The notes beneath the pieces are model-generated. The model made no database searches. It was not told where the DNA came from and was given only the letters and a program-made list of their open reading frames with translations. A stretch of 36,244 nt of DNA from Chromera velia (Eukaryota; Sar; Chromeraceae), in contig JAHBMJ010005867.1 in assembly GCA_018398765.1 (NCBI GenBank), positions 7,501 to 43,744 on the forward strand, in the 5' to 3' direction. The stretch's first letter is position 1. The number at the start of each line of letters is the position of its first letter. Positions 9,781-22,300 of this stretch are shown here, in pieces. Both the position numbers and the translations under genes were made by a program.

Positions 9781-11692
9781 TTTTCAGCTCGTTTTGAATT
9801 AATTCGACAACCTTTGAATGGCCTTTCTCTGTAGCATATGTGAGAGCCGTCCCTTTTTCTTTATCCACCGCCTCCACATTTGCCTTTGCTTCGACCAAGG
9901 CCTCTACAGTCTGGTCCTTCCTGTTGGAAGACGCGTAAATCAACGCGGTCTTTCCCTCTTTATTGACAGCCTCTATATCTGCTTTTGCTTTTATGAGTGC
10001 TCTGACAATCCTAGTATGGCCCTGGAAAGAGGCCCAAATCAACGCAGTAATCCCCTCTTCATCTGGAATGTCAACCTTCGCTCCCGCCTCAAGAAGCATG
10101 CTCACCGCCGCATCATTCCCGTTCATGGAAGCCAAACAGAGGGCCGTCTTGTGGCTACATTCCACTGCGTTCAGCTCTGCGCGTGCCTTAATGAACAGCT
10201 GCACGCCTTTCGTATTGCCCCATCCAGCGACGTGCATCAGGGGGGTAGCCCTGTTCTGACTGGCTAAGTTCACGTCTGCCTTCCCCTCGATCAGCGCCTC
10301 AAAGACTCCCGTCTGCCCTCTCAACTTGATCGGAAACGACAGATGAAAAGCGGCTAATGAAAGAGCCGAGTACCCCTCCGAATTCGTCTGATTCACATCT
10401 GCCTTTCCCTGCAGGAGGGTCTGAACACACCCAACGTGCGAGTCGCCCTTGACGCACGCATGCATCAGCGCAGACCATCCCTCATCAGTGTCTTGACAAT
10501 TGACCTTTGCGCCCAATCCAATCAACACCTCTGCCGCTTCTGCATCGCCTAACATAGAGGCAAACATCAACGCAGTTCTGCCCGATCCATCTGCAGCATT
10601 CATGTTGGCTTTTGCTTTCAGAAGAGCTTTCACAATCGAGGCATACACAGAGACAGGCATCTCATCTTTCCTATTTCGAGTAACGAGCATGAGGGTCGTC
10701 TTTCCTTCCTCATCCTTCGCATGCACATCTGCCTTCCCACGACCCCATTTACCACCGCGATGCTCCAAAAGGACCCGCACGACTTCCTCATTCCCTTTCA
10801 TGCATGCATGCATGAGCGCAGTCTCTCCAAACCGATTCAATCCATTCACATTCGCCCCCCCTCCCAGCAGGACTTTCACAACATCTGTAAACCCCTTGGC
10901 AGAGGCACAGATCAATTCTGTCTCCCAGCCACCTCGCTCAAGGACGTCTGTCTTTGTCCCCCCCTCCAACAGAAGCCGCACAACCTCCGGCACTCCACTC
11001 CGAACCCCCCAAAGCAATACTGTCTGTCTCTCTTTATCCCTTGAGTTCACGTCTGCTGCGTGCGTCAGCAGGAGCTTGACCACTTCCACAGACCCACACT
11101 CAGAGGCATATGTGAGGGCAGTCCTCCCGTCCCCGTCAACAATATTCACATCAGCCTTCCCCTCGACCAGAACCTCAAAAACGGTCAACCACGCCTGCTT
11201 GCTTTTGTTCTCACAGGCCAACATGAGGGCTGTCTTACGTTTGACAGTGCCAAAGATCCCCGACTTTCGTTCTGTTGTTGTCATATCCTTGTCTGCCTTC
11301 TGTTTCAAAAGGAATCTCACAACCTTCGGACGGGCGTGGAAGGAGGCAACGTGGAGTGCGGTCCACCCCTTTCCGCTCTTCAGGTCAACGAAAGCCCCCA
11401 AATTCAGTAAAATCCGCACGCCCTCCACAGACCCCCTTTCTGCTGCGTAGTGCAGGACGCTGCCGGGAGGTGTAGACGAACCTTCAAACAATGAAGGCGT
11501 CTCCTCGAATACCTCATTGACGTCTGCCCCCAGACGCAACAGAAGCAACAGATCCTCTGCCTTCCCTTCTTCCACGAGTCGTTCGACTGCGGCTTTCAGA
11601 CAGACAAAGTCGACAGGACGGAAGCGCCTCACATGTCTCAAAATGAGAGGAGTGAGTTCACAGAGGTGAGGTGAGAGCGCTGTCACTGTCAT
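9767..11692 (-). CDS. Ankyrin-repeat protein, single exon
   Basis: An uninterrupted frame of about 641 codons made almost entirely of ankyrin repeats, roughly 15. Each shows the consensus pattern of G-TAL-A---G---VV--LL--GADVN, for example near 11400, 11080, 10880 and 10100. Ankyrin repeats are stacked helix pairs that bind other proteins; the partner cannot be told from sequence. I see no catalytic domain, transmembrane segment or signal peptide. The N-terminal 60 residues are non-repeat and Leu/Val-rich. I chose ATG 11692 (A at -3); the frame extends upstream to an in-frame TTG at 11713 but has no earlier ATG. There are no introns, unlike its neighbours. The final codons and TGA fall in the CAGT microsatellite. 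Some repeats carry insertions (around 10700 and 10330). The window does not identify which ankyrin subfamily this is. Confidence 0.85.
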   Translation of the reverse strand: MTVTALSPHLCELTPLILRHVRRFRPVDFVCLKAAVERLVEEGKAEDLLLLLRLGADVNEVFEETPSLFEGSSTPPGSVLHYAAERGSVEGVRILLNLGAFVDLKSGKGWTALHVASFHARPKVVRFLLKQKADKDMTTTERKSGIFGTVKRKTALMLACENKSKQAWLTVFEVLVEGKADVNIVDGDGRTALTYASECGSVEVVKLLLTHAADVNSRDKERQTVLLWGVRSGVPEVVRLLLEGGTKTDVLERGGWETELICASAKGFTDVVKVLLGGGANVNGLNRFGETALMHACMKGNEEVVRVLLEHRGGKWGRGKADVHAKDEEGKTTLMLVTRNRKDEMPVSVYASIVKALLKAKANMNAADGSGRTALMFASMLGDAEAAEVLIGLGAKVNCQDTDEGWSALMHACVKGDSHVGCVQTLLQGKADVNQTNSEGYSALSLAAFHLSFPIKLRGQTGVFEALIEGKADVNLASQNRATPLMHVAGWGNTKGVQLFIKARAELNAVECSHKTALCLASMNGNDAAVSMLLEAGAKVDIPDEEGITALIWASFQGHTRIVRALIKAKADIEAVNKEGKTALIYASSNRKDQTVEALVEAKANVEAVDKEKGTALTYATEKGHSKVVELIQNELKRLTD

Positions 11693-12615
11693 TCTCGAAG
11701 GCAGCTGGTCCAACAGTGAAGCAGATCGATCCGTGTGTTGCTTCGGAAAGAAAGGTCAGACAATTGTGATGACGAGAGAAGGGTTGAATCTTCGGCTGCA
11801 AGCTGCGCAAACCACGTTTTACGGCAAAAACGGATTTACAGCTCAGACAAAAACAAGAAGTAGTTTACAGAAGGCGGCTTAAGCGACGGAGACCAAGTAG
11901 GAATGCAATCCATATATATATATATATATATATATACTTGTATTAAATGTTCCTGACTGCATCTGACTTGCATGCATGCAGGCACTTCCTATATATATAT
12001 ATATTAATAGCTTCCGCGACATGCAGCGCTATATATGCCGGGGCCCAGGGCCTCGGTTCTTGTCCAGTTCTGTATACCGCCGCGACCTGGCTCAAAGGGT
12101 AACGCGCGCGGGTGAAGCCAGATCGCGACACCCATCCGTCACGCAACGTGCAATGCAACAGCTCCGTGCGAACGATCGCGGAAAGTTCGTGCCAACGGTC
12201 GCGGAAAGTTCGAGCCATGCGCATAACTGTATCCGCGAAAACTTTAAGAAACGTGCCCCTCAAGCAACCTGTGCGGGATTAACTCTTTGACGCAAGCATG
12301 CAACTCAATTAATTGGCATGCATCTGTATGAAGAAGTAAAATGATAATAAAATGTATATATATCGATGAGACCTGTCATACAAAAGTCGAAGCCTGGCTC
12401 CGCTCCAACACTCAATCCCATAAACGACAATGACATAAATGACGCAACCATCCTTGCACACCTCGACAAAAAAAATTAATAGACATTGGCACATGCAGTC
12501 GTTTTCTGTACCAGCTGAATCAGCAAGCTTTCCGCAGACACTCCTTCCTTTGTGCCCTCATGCACATGTAGAAGACACACATTAGTGCCATCCAGCACCC
12601 GGCCTCGAGCTAGAA
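11693..12615. other. Divergent intergenic region between ankyrin gene and Helitron
   Basis: It holds the upstream sequence of the ankyrin gene, two (TA)n runs (11912-11936 and about 11991-12004) and a TGCATGCATGCA palindrome at about 11970. A GC-rich stretch at 12035-12260 has the box-A-like TGGCTCAAAGGG but no convincing tRNA fold. If the Helitron is intact its 5' end should be here, but I could not pick it out. Confidence 0.5.
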
Positions 12616-13095
12616 ATGGCTCCCAAGCTGGCACACAAGGTCTGCAAGAAAGCAGGATGCGGTGGAAAGTTTTTGACAAAGAGTGCAAAGAAGCTGTACT
12701 GTTGCACACAGTGCGAAATAGATGATGAAAGTAGAAAATGTCAAGCACCCGGGTGCACGCAAGTCTTCCACTGCACTGATCGACGCAGAAAATGGTGTTC
12801 TGTTTCTTGCAATGTGAAAAGTCGGTTAAGCATGCAAGCAGCTCGGCGACAAAAACAAGCACCTCCAGCTCGGCGACAAAAACAACCAGCTCGTCAGTGG
12901 TCGAGAGTTTGTCAGAATTCTGCGTGTACTAGAGGAGACGGACAAACTCGGTATGCGTTCGTCACAAGCTACCCGCACCAGTTGCATTGTACACCAGCTT
13001 GCCGAGTCGCACACCACAAAGCTGAACAACGACGCATTAAAGAAGAAAAACGGGCAGCGAAGTCAGCCGAGCGAACGAAGGTCAGCACCGCATGA
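12616..13095 (+). CDS. Small basic protein with three tandem CX4C...CX3C zinc-finger units
   Basis: This 159-codon frame starts at an ATG in good context (A at -3, G at +4). It has three cysteine units: CKKAGC...CCTQC, CQAPGC...CSVSC and CQNSAC...CTPAC, the last followed by a basic RRIKEEKRAAK tail. The form resembles short zinc-binding fingers that bind nucleic acid, and zinc fingers often accompany Helitron proteins. It lies about 235 nt upstream of the Rep-helicase start. It may be a separate gene, or a 5' exon: a donor-like GTCAGC at 13081 is in phase 0, and 13152-13256 is an exon-like open stretch. I found no acceptor that joins it cleanly to the frame starting at 13331, so I list it separately. 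Confidence 0.5.
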   Translation: MAPKLAHKVCKKAGCGGKFLTKSAKKLYCCTQCEIDDESRKCQAPGCTQVFHCTDRRRKWCSVSCNVKSRLSMQAARRQKQAPPARRQKQPARQWSRVCQNSACTRGDGQTRYAFVTSYPHQLHCTPACRVAHHKAEQRRIKEEKRAAKSAERTKVSTA

Positions 13096-13330
13096 GGCTA
13101 CATGCAAACTATGCACACACATCCACGCATGAATCTGATTCAATCTTGCAGCAAGACGACACGGTCAGCTGTTACAGACGACTTCCTTGGATCTGTCTGA
13201 ACGTGCATGCTTTGGTCTGCTCCTGCTACACGTCTCATTGCTTGCGGTACCGTCAGGTTGTTTCCAACGGACACCCTCTTTTTGTGTTACATTCTCATTG
13301 CTGTGCGTCTGATCTTTGCTGCTTTCAACC

Positions 13331-16300
13331 ATGAGCGACAGCCCTTCAATCAACTGCATTGCCACAAAGGCCTATCATAAGAAAGGAAATTTTGTCCTAT
13401 TGCGTCGTCCTGTATATTTCATCAACTCTGTGGTGCAGGCATTCACTGAACACCGCTTGCTTCGACGACTTCAACGACTGAACTTTCCACAGACTCCGAC
13501 AGTCCGAGAATGCGCTATGGCAGTGCACCACTGTCGTTCAAGGGATCTACCGAGTGCCTACAGACGCTTCCCTTGTGCTGTTTGCGGGTCGATGGTCCTC
13601 TCCGGTCTCATTTCCTCAGTTGCATGTTTCACTGCGCTAATTTCTGCAATTTGTGAAAACAAGCATCGACAGGCGAGCCCTGCAGTCAGGCTTGCGGCTG
13701 AGCAGCACAATGCTGATCAGGAAGGGATAGAAGGAGACTTGGACAAATGTGTACACTGTGGTCTGAGCACATTTCTGTGTGTCGATAGTCGTTGTGGAAC
13801 CTGTGGAAAGCGCCCTTGTATTTGTGAAGAGGATGGTGAATCTTTTCAGTGGGAACAGTGGAGAACTGTTACAAAGAAGAAAAATGCGAAGCAGAGAAGG
13901 AGGCGAGATCCCACGGAAGAAATAGACTCCGCTGACAAAATCGTGGAGGAATCCGATGTGAGCAGTGATGCGGAACCGGACGATGCAGAAGAGTGCGAGA
14001 TGGAGTCCGAGAAAGTACCTCGCGTAAACAGCTTGTCCTGGTTGTCCAACCCGTTCCTTTCTGTAGTTGTAGAAAATGCGCCACGAGTGTTTGACTACCC
14101 GCCCCCCTTCACCTCATTGACTGGTCTTGTGCTCTCTCGAGACGGACTTCTAAACGAGACCTCCTTAAAAGAGCTTCCGTCGCGATTTCTTCGACTGGAC
14201 GGTAAGTTGACAGGCCTTTTCAAGTTTCGTCCGCCTTCTTCGATGCTTCCGTCTTCCCCACCTCAACTTGTATGAACGAAGACGTCGATTTGTCTTCCGT
14301 TCATCATCTCTCACAAGGGTCCTCTCTGTTTCTTCTTGTCCCCCTCCTGCTCACTCCCTCCACCTTTCGTCCAACAGATTGAGAAACATTCTCTCCCCCT
14401 GCAGCGATTGACGGAATATGTACAAATCCATCCAAGCAACCGCGGATCTGCGTATGTCTTCCTCCTGTCAAAAATCCCTGCAGACACGGTAAGATGCGGA
14501 CTGGTACTCTGCAAACAGTGTGCTGAGGCGATTGCCAGCAACCGCAGACCCCCAGACGCGTTGGTCCTACGGTGGAACGGAGATCCCCGGATGACAGAAG
14601 CGTACGGTCCCTTTCTTCCCATTCCAGAGGTGCTGACCCCTGACTGGACTACCGACTTGGGCATTGTTGATGCAGCCCTCATTGCCAAGGTGCGTAGTCT
14701 GATCCCTTCAAAAAGACACCAGCAAATTCGTTGGCGAAAACAATGACAAGGCGTTTTCATACAGTGTATGCATTCAGTCACTGTGCAGCATCACCCTGAT
14801 TTTCCTTTCATCTTACTCTCCCCCTGTTTTACACACTCCCTCGACTTTCGTCTGTTCATCGATTACACATGGAGCTCCAAAAAGCAATTTGAAACAAAGA
14901 ATGGCATGTCTTTGATTATTGCAGGTCCGCATCGTGGCGTGGATCTTCAAGGTGACGCCTGCAGGAATCGAAGTCAGCCGACAGAGTGCGCTTCGGGGGC
15001 ACCAACACATTCGCGGGGGCATGACGTTCTTCCCCCAAGATGTCAATGCCATCCAGGCTTGCCTTGAGGCACGCGAACGAATTCTCCCTCACCGACTGAA
15101 CACGTTGAAAGGCAGCATGAGAGTTCTGTACAGAGGAAAGAAAACGGACCTTGCTTCTCAGTTGAAGCATTCCATCACGGCCCACCCTCAACTGATTCTG
15201 CAGGCAATTCGATGGAAGTGCAAGTACGACCATCGATATATTGCAGAGGGGTGGACTGTGGATGAAGAGAGAGTCAAACAGATGGAAGCAGAAATTTCGA
15301 AGGCGCAGGCAAAGGATTCCCATTGGGCAATCGACCTTGGCTTAGTGGAAGTTGACGAAGAAGACGAAGAAGACGAATTCGCTCCACCACTCAAAAAGCA
15401 GTCCGCGAAGCCCACCCATGCTGCAGCCGCTTCTGCCAGGGCCCCCCCCTCTGATCCGCCAGCTTCAGCCTCCCGCTCTGCAGAGGCACCGCCGGTTCGG
15501 GTTTCAGCAACTTCTTTGTCGGAGGCAGCCGATTCACCTCAGCCTGCTGCGTCCCCCCCTGATGAAGACGATGAGTCTCCAGTCATCATCCACTGGAATG
15601 TCTCGGGGGTGATCGATCGGGGCCTCTGCGGAATTCCTGAAGGTGAGCGAAAACGGATGGCTCTTCAGCGTGAAGCTTCTGTCGCTCGAAGTGCGGCAGC
15701 CACAGACGCGTGGAAGTCTGGTTTCCGAAGGTCCTCCCACAGCTCCGTTCCCGCTTCAGCGAGACCTCGCAGCGCTCCACCGACCCACCCAGCATCCCAG
15801 CCAGAAGATAGCAGTAGTCCGCCAGACGCGGCCGACCCAGGCACCCTCATCATACCTCCCACGCCTTCTGATCCTTTGGACACGTACACTTCTTCCTGGA
15901 TGCTTGTAGACGCATTTCCAGGTGTTTTCGTCTATGGGGTTGGGGGGTTCGTTGGAGCAGGAAACAAGTGGAAGAGCATGCCTGTTCCAGGCAGAGAATA
16001 CTTTCCCCCGCGCAGCCTTCAAGGGAGAGCCCGGACGGAGCTGAGAAATGTGCGACAAAATGCCGCACGTTGTCCGGCCTTCTCTTTTGCAGTTCTGATT
16101 GTACTGCAGACCCGTCAAGGACACTATGAAAGTCACCTGGCTTGGATCAATGGGTGGCAGGAAACAGAGATCATTTGGCAGTTGGCCGTGAAGCAAATCG
16201 AAAACTTGGCAGACGCCATTAAAAGAACGCAGGGAATTTTGTCGACCTCCCGCTAGATGCTTGACAAGAACATCAATAGACTCCTTGATTCTGTCACGAC

Positions 16301-19300
16301 TGCCTCACGCAAAGTGATGGGCACAGCATTGAGTCGACTAGGTTGGCGTCCCATCATGCAATCGATGATTGCCTACAAGAGCCAGCCGCTCTTTTTTGAT
16401 ACCCACAATCCCAACGATCTGCAGACGGCTTCCATCTGGCGTCGCACCCACCGCCAATTTGACACAGAGCTGAAGCGAACACTGACGGCAATGGAGCGTC
16501 AGATGGCAGCAGAAGTGAACCCCGTCAAGGTTGCCGATTTTTTCCAACACCGCATTGAGTCGTTTTTTCAGGCATTGTTCAAGCTTCCCCCTCCTGCTTC
16601 TACCCCTACCCTCCGCCGTCCGACTACCCCGAAGCCCCACCTCCCTTCTCGATCATCGCACTCTGCCAACCCCGCCGCCAATCCAGATCCCGCTTTGTCT
16701 TGTCCTGCAGAAAATGCCGAAAGGCGGGGCGTCAGCCCTCAGCTGTCTGCGGCCGCTGCCGCGTCTGTCCGTCCGACGATTCCACAAATGCAAACCAGGA
16801 CCCACTCTAGAGAGTCTAGAGCAGCGTCTGCTGCCGACACGGCTGCAAACGTCCCTCCAGAAGCAATAAACTCCAATCTCACTCGCAGCCCGAACCTTCC
16901 AGCCGACAGTGGCCGTGCACCCGCCCAGCGACGCAGAAACCCCTGCAGCAGTGTCGGAGAGTCAGACGACCCACCATTGAGGACTGACTCTTTCCAAGTG
17001 GATGCCCCAATAATGAAAAAGCCTACGAAGACAGCCCTTCGGTCGCAGCTGAACTCGTCGCTGGAAGTTTTAGAGGAGCGAATTGAAACAGAAGGATGGG
17101 ATCCCTGTGGAGTCGGAGTGTTGGGTCCCCTAGATGCTGTCTTTTCGGCCGTCGAAATCAGTCGCAAAGGGACTCCCCATGCCCATCACCCAGTTTGGGC
17201 ACGGCGGCTTCTGCCAAATCGTGAACTCATTGACCGCCTGGACGAAGACCCTCCTTTCCGAAAAACAGTAGAAGGGTTCATCTCAACAACGGTGCAAGAA
17301 GATTTCGTTCGCATTGCAGAATTTCTAGAAATCCGTCCGGAGGACTTTGGTCCATCTGCCCTCTCTTCTGAAGAGAGCAGGCAACGTCGCCTCGAGCTGA
17401 AGGACTGGGCTCGGGCTATGCAGATGCCAGAAACGTGGTCAGACTCTATTCTGCAAGCAGAAACATACGAGAAGGCAGGCGATCTTTTGATTGCATGGGC
17501 ACACTCAGAGAACGAGCGTGACAACATCGCTCTCGAAATGGAAGAAGATCCTCTCTGTTTTGACCCGACCGTGGGAGAAAACGGGAATGTCGTGGATGAG
17601 ACGGGAGCCATGGGGCCTACAGGAGCCCGCCTTTTGCGTGCAGCACGCAAATTTGTGCTCCACAAAATTGTACACACAGCGACTTGCTTCAAGTCAGTCA
17701 GGTCCCGATTGAAGAACATCTGTCGTTTCGGCCTCCCTAAGATGCTCATTGAATACACTGAATGGAAAGTCAAGGAGGGGATGGTTGTGGAAAGACGGTA
17801 CGGGTGGTCTACAGGGCATAACCACTGGATCTTACTTGCACATGTGCACAACCACGACATCAAACCTCTGATTGGCCGCTCGGAACGAGTCAATGCCACA
17901 GTCGCCTACATCTGCAACTATACGGCCAAAGCGGAGGTCTCTTGTTTCGACTTCTTGGTGTTCGTCGCTCAGGTCAGCGTTTCCCCTCCGTCACTCTGTA
18001 TGGTATTCCACTTTGCGCATGTGCATATACCTTCCGCTCTGCATTCAGGCATCCTTTCTTGCAGTGCATACTACTGTGCTTAAACAGGCTATTAATGTAC
18101 ACTGACTTTCGGTTGTTTACCCCCAACTTTCTGGACGCCCCATCGATCAGTCCTCTCTCATTGAACAGCTAGCTCTAAACATGTCTCCATATGATACTGT
18201 TTTATGCAGACGCGTCAGGCAATGCTCCACAGAGTAGCTGGACTCACAAAGGAGGGTGGATCTGATGCCAAGTGGTTCATGAATTCGCTCCATAACGCTA
18301 TTCGGTCCAAGCAGCAAATCAGCGCGCCTCTTGCCTGTCACTTGTTGCTCAACTGGACGCCAGAGACCAACCTGTCCGCCCCACTCAACAGAGGCGACCG
18401 CTTCTGCCCGTATGTGTTCAGCGGTCTGTACGTGGGAAACGTTCTGAAAGCACTGCATACGCTCCTCGATGTGAAGCCAAAACGGTCTCGTGGCCCCTCG
18501 AAGGCTGCATCCTCCCACCAGCAGGGCAAAGAAGACCCGCCATCCTTCGCAGTCGATAGCCTCCCCCGCCGGTGGGAGGCGTTCCGCTTCCGTAAGGATG
18601 ACGTGTCGCCTGAAAACCCCCGGCCGCTTCCCCACGTGAGTCCTCAGCAAACAGCCCTACACAGACGAGATCCCAACAGCGCCGAACCTCTCTTGGCCGC
18701 CGTCCGAGATCCGCAGCAATCACAGCAGACAGCAGCACGCCTTCCAATACCAACGGCGGAGTTTCAGTCGGGCACACATTGCTCTCACCGGAAGGAGACA
18801 CCGATGACCCCTCACCAAGCGTCCGTCGTCCGTCGCAACGCCTTCGTGCAATCTCGGTGCCCGCATCTCCGACGCGTGGTATAGCAGGTCTATCGTTCAC
18901 CGATTTCGCACGCACACCGCAGCACCGATTCCGATCTGAAGCTTGTAATGATGTCACTGCAGACATTGCGGACGACCATCCGGAGACTTCCTGCGTTTGC
19001 TCTTTACTTCGTCGAGCATCAGAACAGAGTAGGCAAGTGGATGCGCCCCCCTCCGAACAAACCGGCGGTGTCTTCTCACATGATCCCACTGTTGACGAGC
19101 CTGCAGAAGCAGATGATAGTCTGTCTGAGCCAAACGAAGATGACAGACGTTATGAATTCGACCGCGAACCCGTTGATGACGACAATGACCAAAATCACAG
19201 TCAGCCGCTCGATTCGGATGATGAGGACGAGGAAGCAGAACCTCATATCTCTACAGACCATATGTCAACATGGGAGTTTTTTGCACCGAAGAATGCCCCT

Positions 19301-22300
19301 CGGTGGGCCTCTCAAAGGGGTCTGCGCCTGCGCATAGGCGACCTGTTGCTGCACGATCGTTTTTCCCTGTATTATGCGCGTCCGCCCGCACTCGAGAACT
19401 TCTCTTTGTACGAATTCTGCATGTGGGTGGCCATTGTTGTCGCTCCCCGTTTAGACAAAGATGGGAAGACCTTTTGCCGAACGCGTCACCGACAGGCCAA
19501 CACCCTCACCGCTGACGGTAACGCCGCAGTCGAAGGGTTCGTGCCAGTCCCACCTACGGAAGCCAATGACGGTCTTGGGTGGGGCTTCAATGGTCGGTAC
19601 ATTGAGTTTGTAAGAGATGGGGTCGGTTCAGAGTATTTCGGCAAGGCCGAACTCGTACTTCTGCAGAAGCCCCGAATTCCAAATTTAAACGGTCTGTCCC
19701 TCCGCTCTGATTCCAGACCCGGTGCTTTGGATGCGGCCTCGCTTCTGGCACTGTTTTTGTTTGCACCTCACCGCGATTTTCGCGCCCTCGTCAGACGAGT
19801 CCTCATCAGTTCGCCCATCACGCTTACCCACTGGGGCCGTTTTACTGTTGATCTCCCCCCTTCTATTGAACGCACCTTCCTTGTCCACACACCGAAGCTT
19901 GCGCTTGAAGATCCCTTTCGCGGGGCCTTCATTGCTGCGGCTGTCGAGGCCTACTTTGGGCAACCTTTGTCCGACTACTGGCATTTGACTGCACGTCGAA
20001 GCTGCAGTCTGCTGAGAGCAGAATTGCGCAAATTGGATTCGCTGCTTACGTTGAAATATCAGCGATACCTCTTCTACTCCAGTCTTCGAGACCTTCAAAG
20101 GAGGCAGACGGAAATGGAGAGAGATCGCGCAGAGAGACAAAAAGAGGAAGACCACGCAGCAGCCAACGACCCGTTTGTCCATCTCCGCGAGGAAATGCGG
20201 GAAAAAATGAAGGGGAACAAGGGTAGTGGAGACACCGCCCTCTCTGTCCCTTTTCAACCCTTCGCCCAAGCAGGCACGTGCAGCAGTCGCTTCCTTTTGA
20301 AGCGTCTCCTTGCCCCAGACCAAGGCACTGAATCGGCGGTCACTACTAGCGAACTGACAACGGCTCTCCAACGCTTGAGGACTCGCATTGACGTGCTCTG
20401 CCCTTCTCAACCTACTGCAACGTCAGTTTCTCTTTGCTTCTGCCAGTTTGCGTTTGATCGCGGCAGTCGATCCAACCCTGTCCTTCAACCTTTTTGCCAT
20501 TTTGATATGTAGCGTTTCTCCTTTCTTTGCTTCCCATTCTGCTTACACTCGGTATCCTTAGGCTACCTCTTTCAGCTGTTTTGAGGTTTTCACGGCTCAT
20601 TTTGTCACCATTCCCCTGTAGACACTCACTCGGTATCTTGCTGATGCATTTTCAATTTGTTTCACCAGATCTCTGTATGAAAACCTTTTTTGTATGCGAT
20701 GTTTGGCTTTTTTATTTCCTTTCTTCAAATCACCCACCGCCTGTTTCTTTGCAGATCGTCCTCTTCGACTGCGGACACCTCAACACACATGTCAGACGAC
20801 CCAGACAAACCTCTGTTAGACACCTCTCAGGAAGAGATGCACGAATTCCTCCGCCGGCTCCCACAGACAAAGGCTCTTTTCAAGGAGGCAGAAGGGCGTC
20901 GCATAGCAGAACTCAACAACGATTCCGCTGCGACCTCCGCGGGAGAGCAACCCACCCAAGATGCCCAGCCTTCAGCACCTCCACAACCCATGGCTGCCGA
21001 GACTCCAGCTCGTCCACCGGATCCACCCACATACGATCCCAACTTTCTTAAAGACCTTATTCAAGAGGCTATCACCAGACACTCCTCTTCATTGAACAGC
21101 ATGCAGAAGCTCGCAGTGCAAATCTGTCTTCAAGGTCTACTTGAAGAGGACAATGCCGGTGGGTCGAGCACTTGCTTTGTTTCGTCTATTGTTCTTTTCT
21201 TCGACCCCCTCTGTCTCCCCCCCCCTTTTTGTTCCTATCTATATTCGATCACAGTCACGCAGAACTATTTGCAGACTGATGCGTCTACCCCCCTTAACAC
21301 ACATTACATCCATTTTGTCTTGTCCATGTGTACATGCAACTGGATCCCGATCGTTTGCCTCTCTGCAGACGCCGACGGGATCTGGGCTTTCATCGCGGGA
21401 GAAGGAGGCACGGGCAAGTCTGAGGTCATTCACACCGTCTTCTCTATCCTGGCAGAGCTTTGTTTGCGGCATTGTGCTCGAGCTACGGCCCCAACAGGGA
21501 CTGCGAGCATCGCCATCGAAGGACGCACAAACGCGTCTTTTTTTTTCGACTACCAAGACCCCCTTTCGGCCGACAACCTGGCGCAGCTCCAGAAAGACTG
21601 CGAATCACTGAAGCTTCTCTTCTTGGAAAAGGCATCCATGCTGGGGCTCGAACCACTGGGTTTGATCGAGTCGCGTCTTGTCACAGTAAAGGGGAGCATC
21701 GGGGGTGCACGGCGTCTTTTTGGAGGCGTCCGCGTGGTGATAGTGGGCGATTTGAATCAGCTGCCCGCAGTGCGGAAGACCCCACTGTACGTCACCTCAT
21801 TGAAGAGCCCCGACGTGATTGATGAGAGCCGACCCGGAGGCACACGTGCACGGGTGTACCTCGAGTCTGGCTTCGACCTCTGGAACAACAGACTCCACCA
21901 CTGCGTCATCCTCAAGGAGAACATGCGAGCAATGGATGACCCTGTTTTGTCTGCGTTGCTCAAACGCCTGCATGCAGGTGCCATGACACCAGCGGACATT
22001 GCGTGGCTCGAGTCGTTCGTCCTTGACGACTCTTTTTTGCAGAACCTTACCACTCGGCAAGCCGAACTCTTTTCTGCAGCTCCGGTGGTGATGCAGGAGA
22101 ATGTGGTCCGGATGGCCGTCTCTTTGCAATTTGCGTTGAAACACGCACAGGAGCTTGGGGCCGTGGTGTATGTTTGCGTCGCCCGCATCGGCCGCTCCGG
22201 CAGGGATTTCACGTCTGCAGAGATTTCGCGAATTCTGGTGGAAAGCGAGACCAACCACCAAGGGTTTCCGGGGATCGGCATCTATTTTGTGGGCATGCGG

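Noticed and set aside
10500-11450. Long plus-strand frame inside the ankyrin gene
   Set aside because: It is the antisense shadow of regular ankyrin repeats, whose conserved codons also keep the opposite strand open.
12081-12160. tRNA-like sequence with box A TGGCTCAAAGGG
   Set aside because: The D, anticodon and T stems do not pair and the B box is poor.
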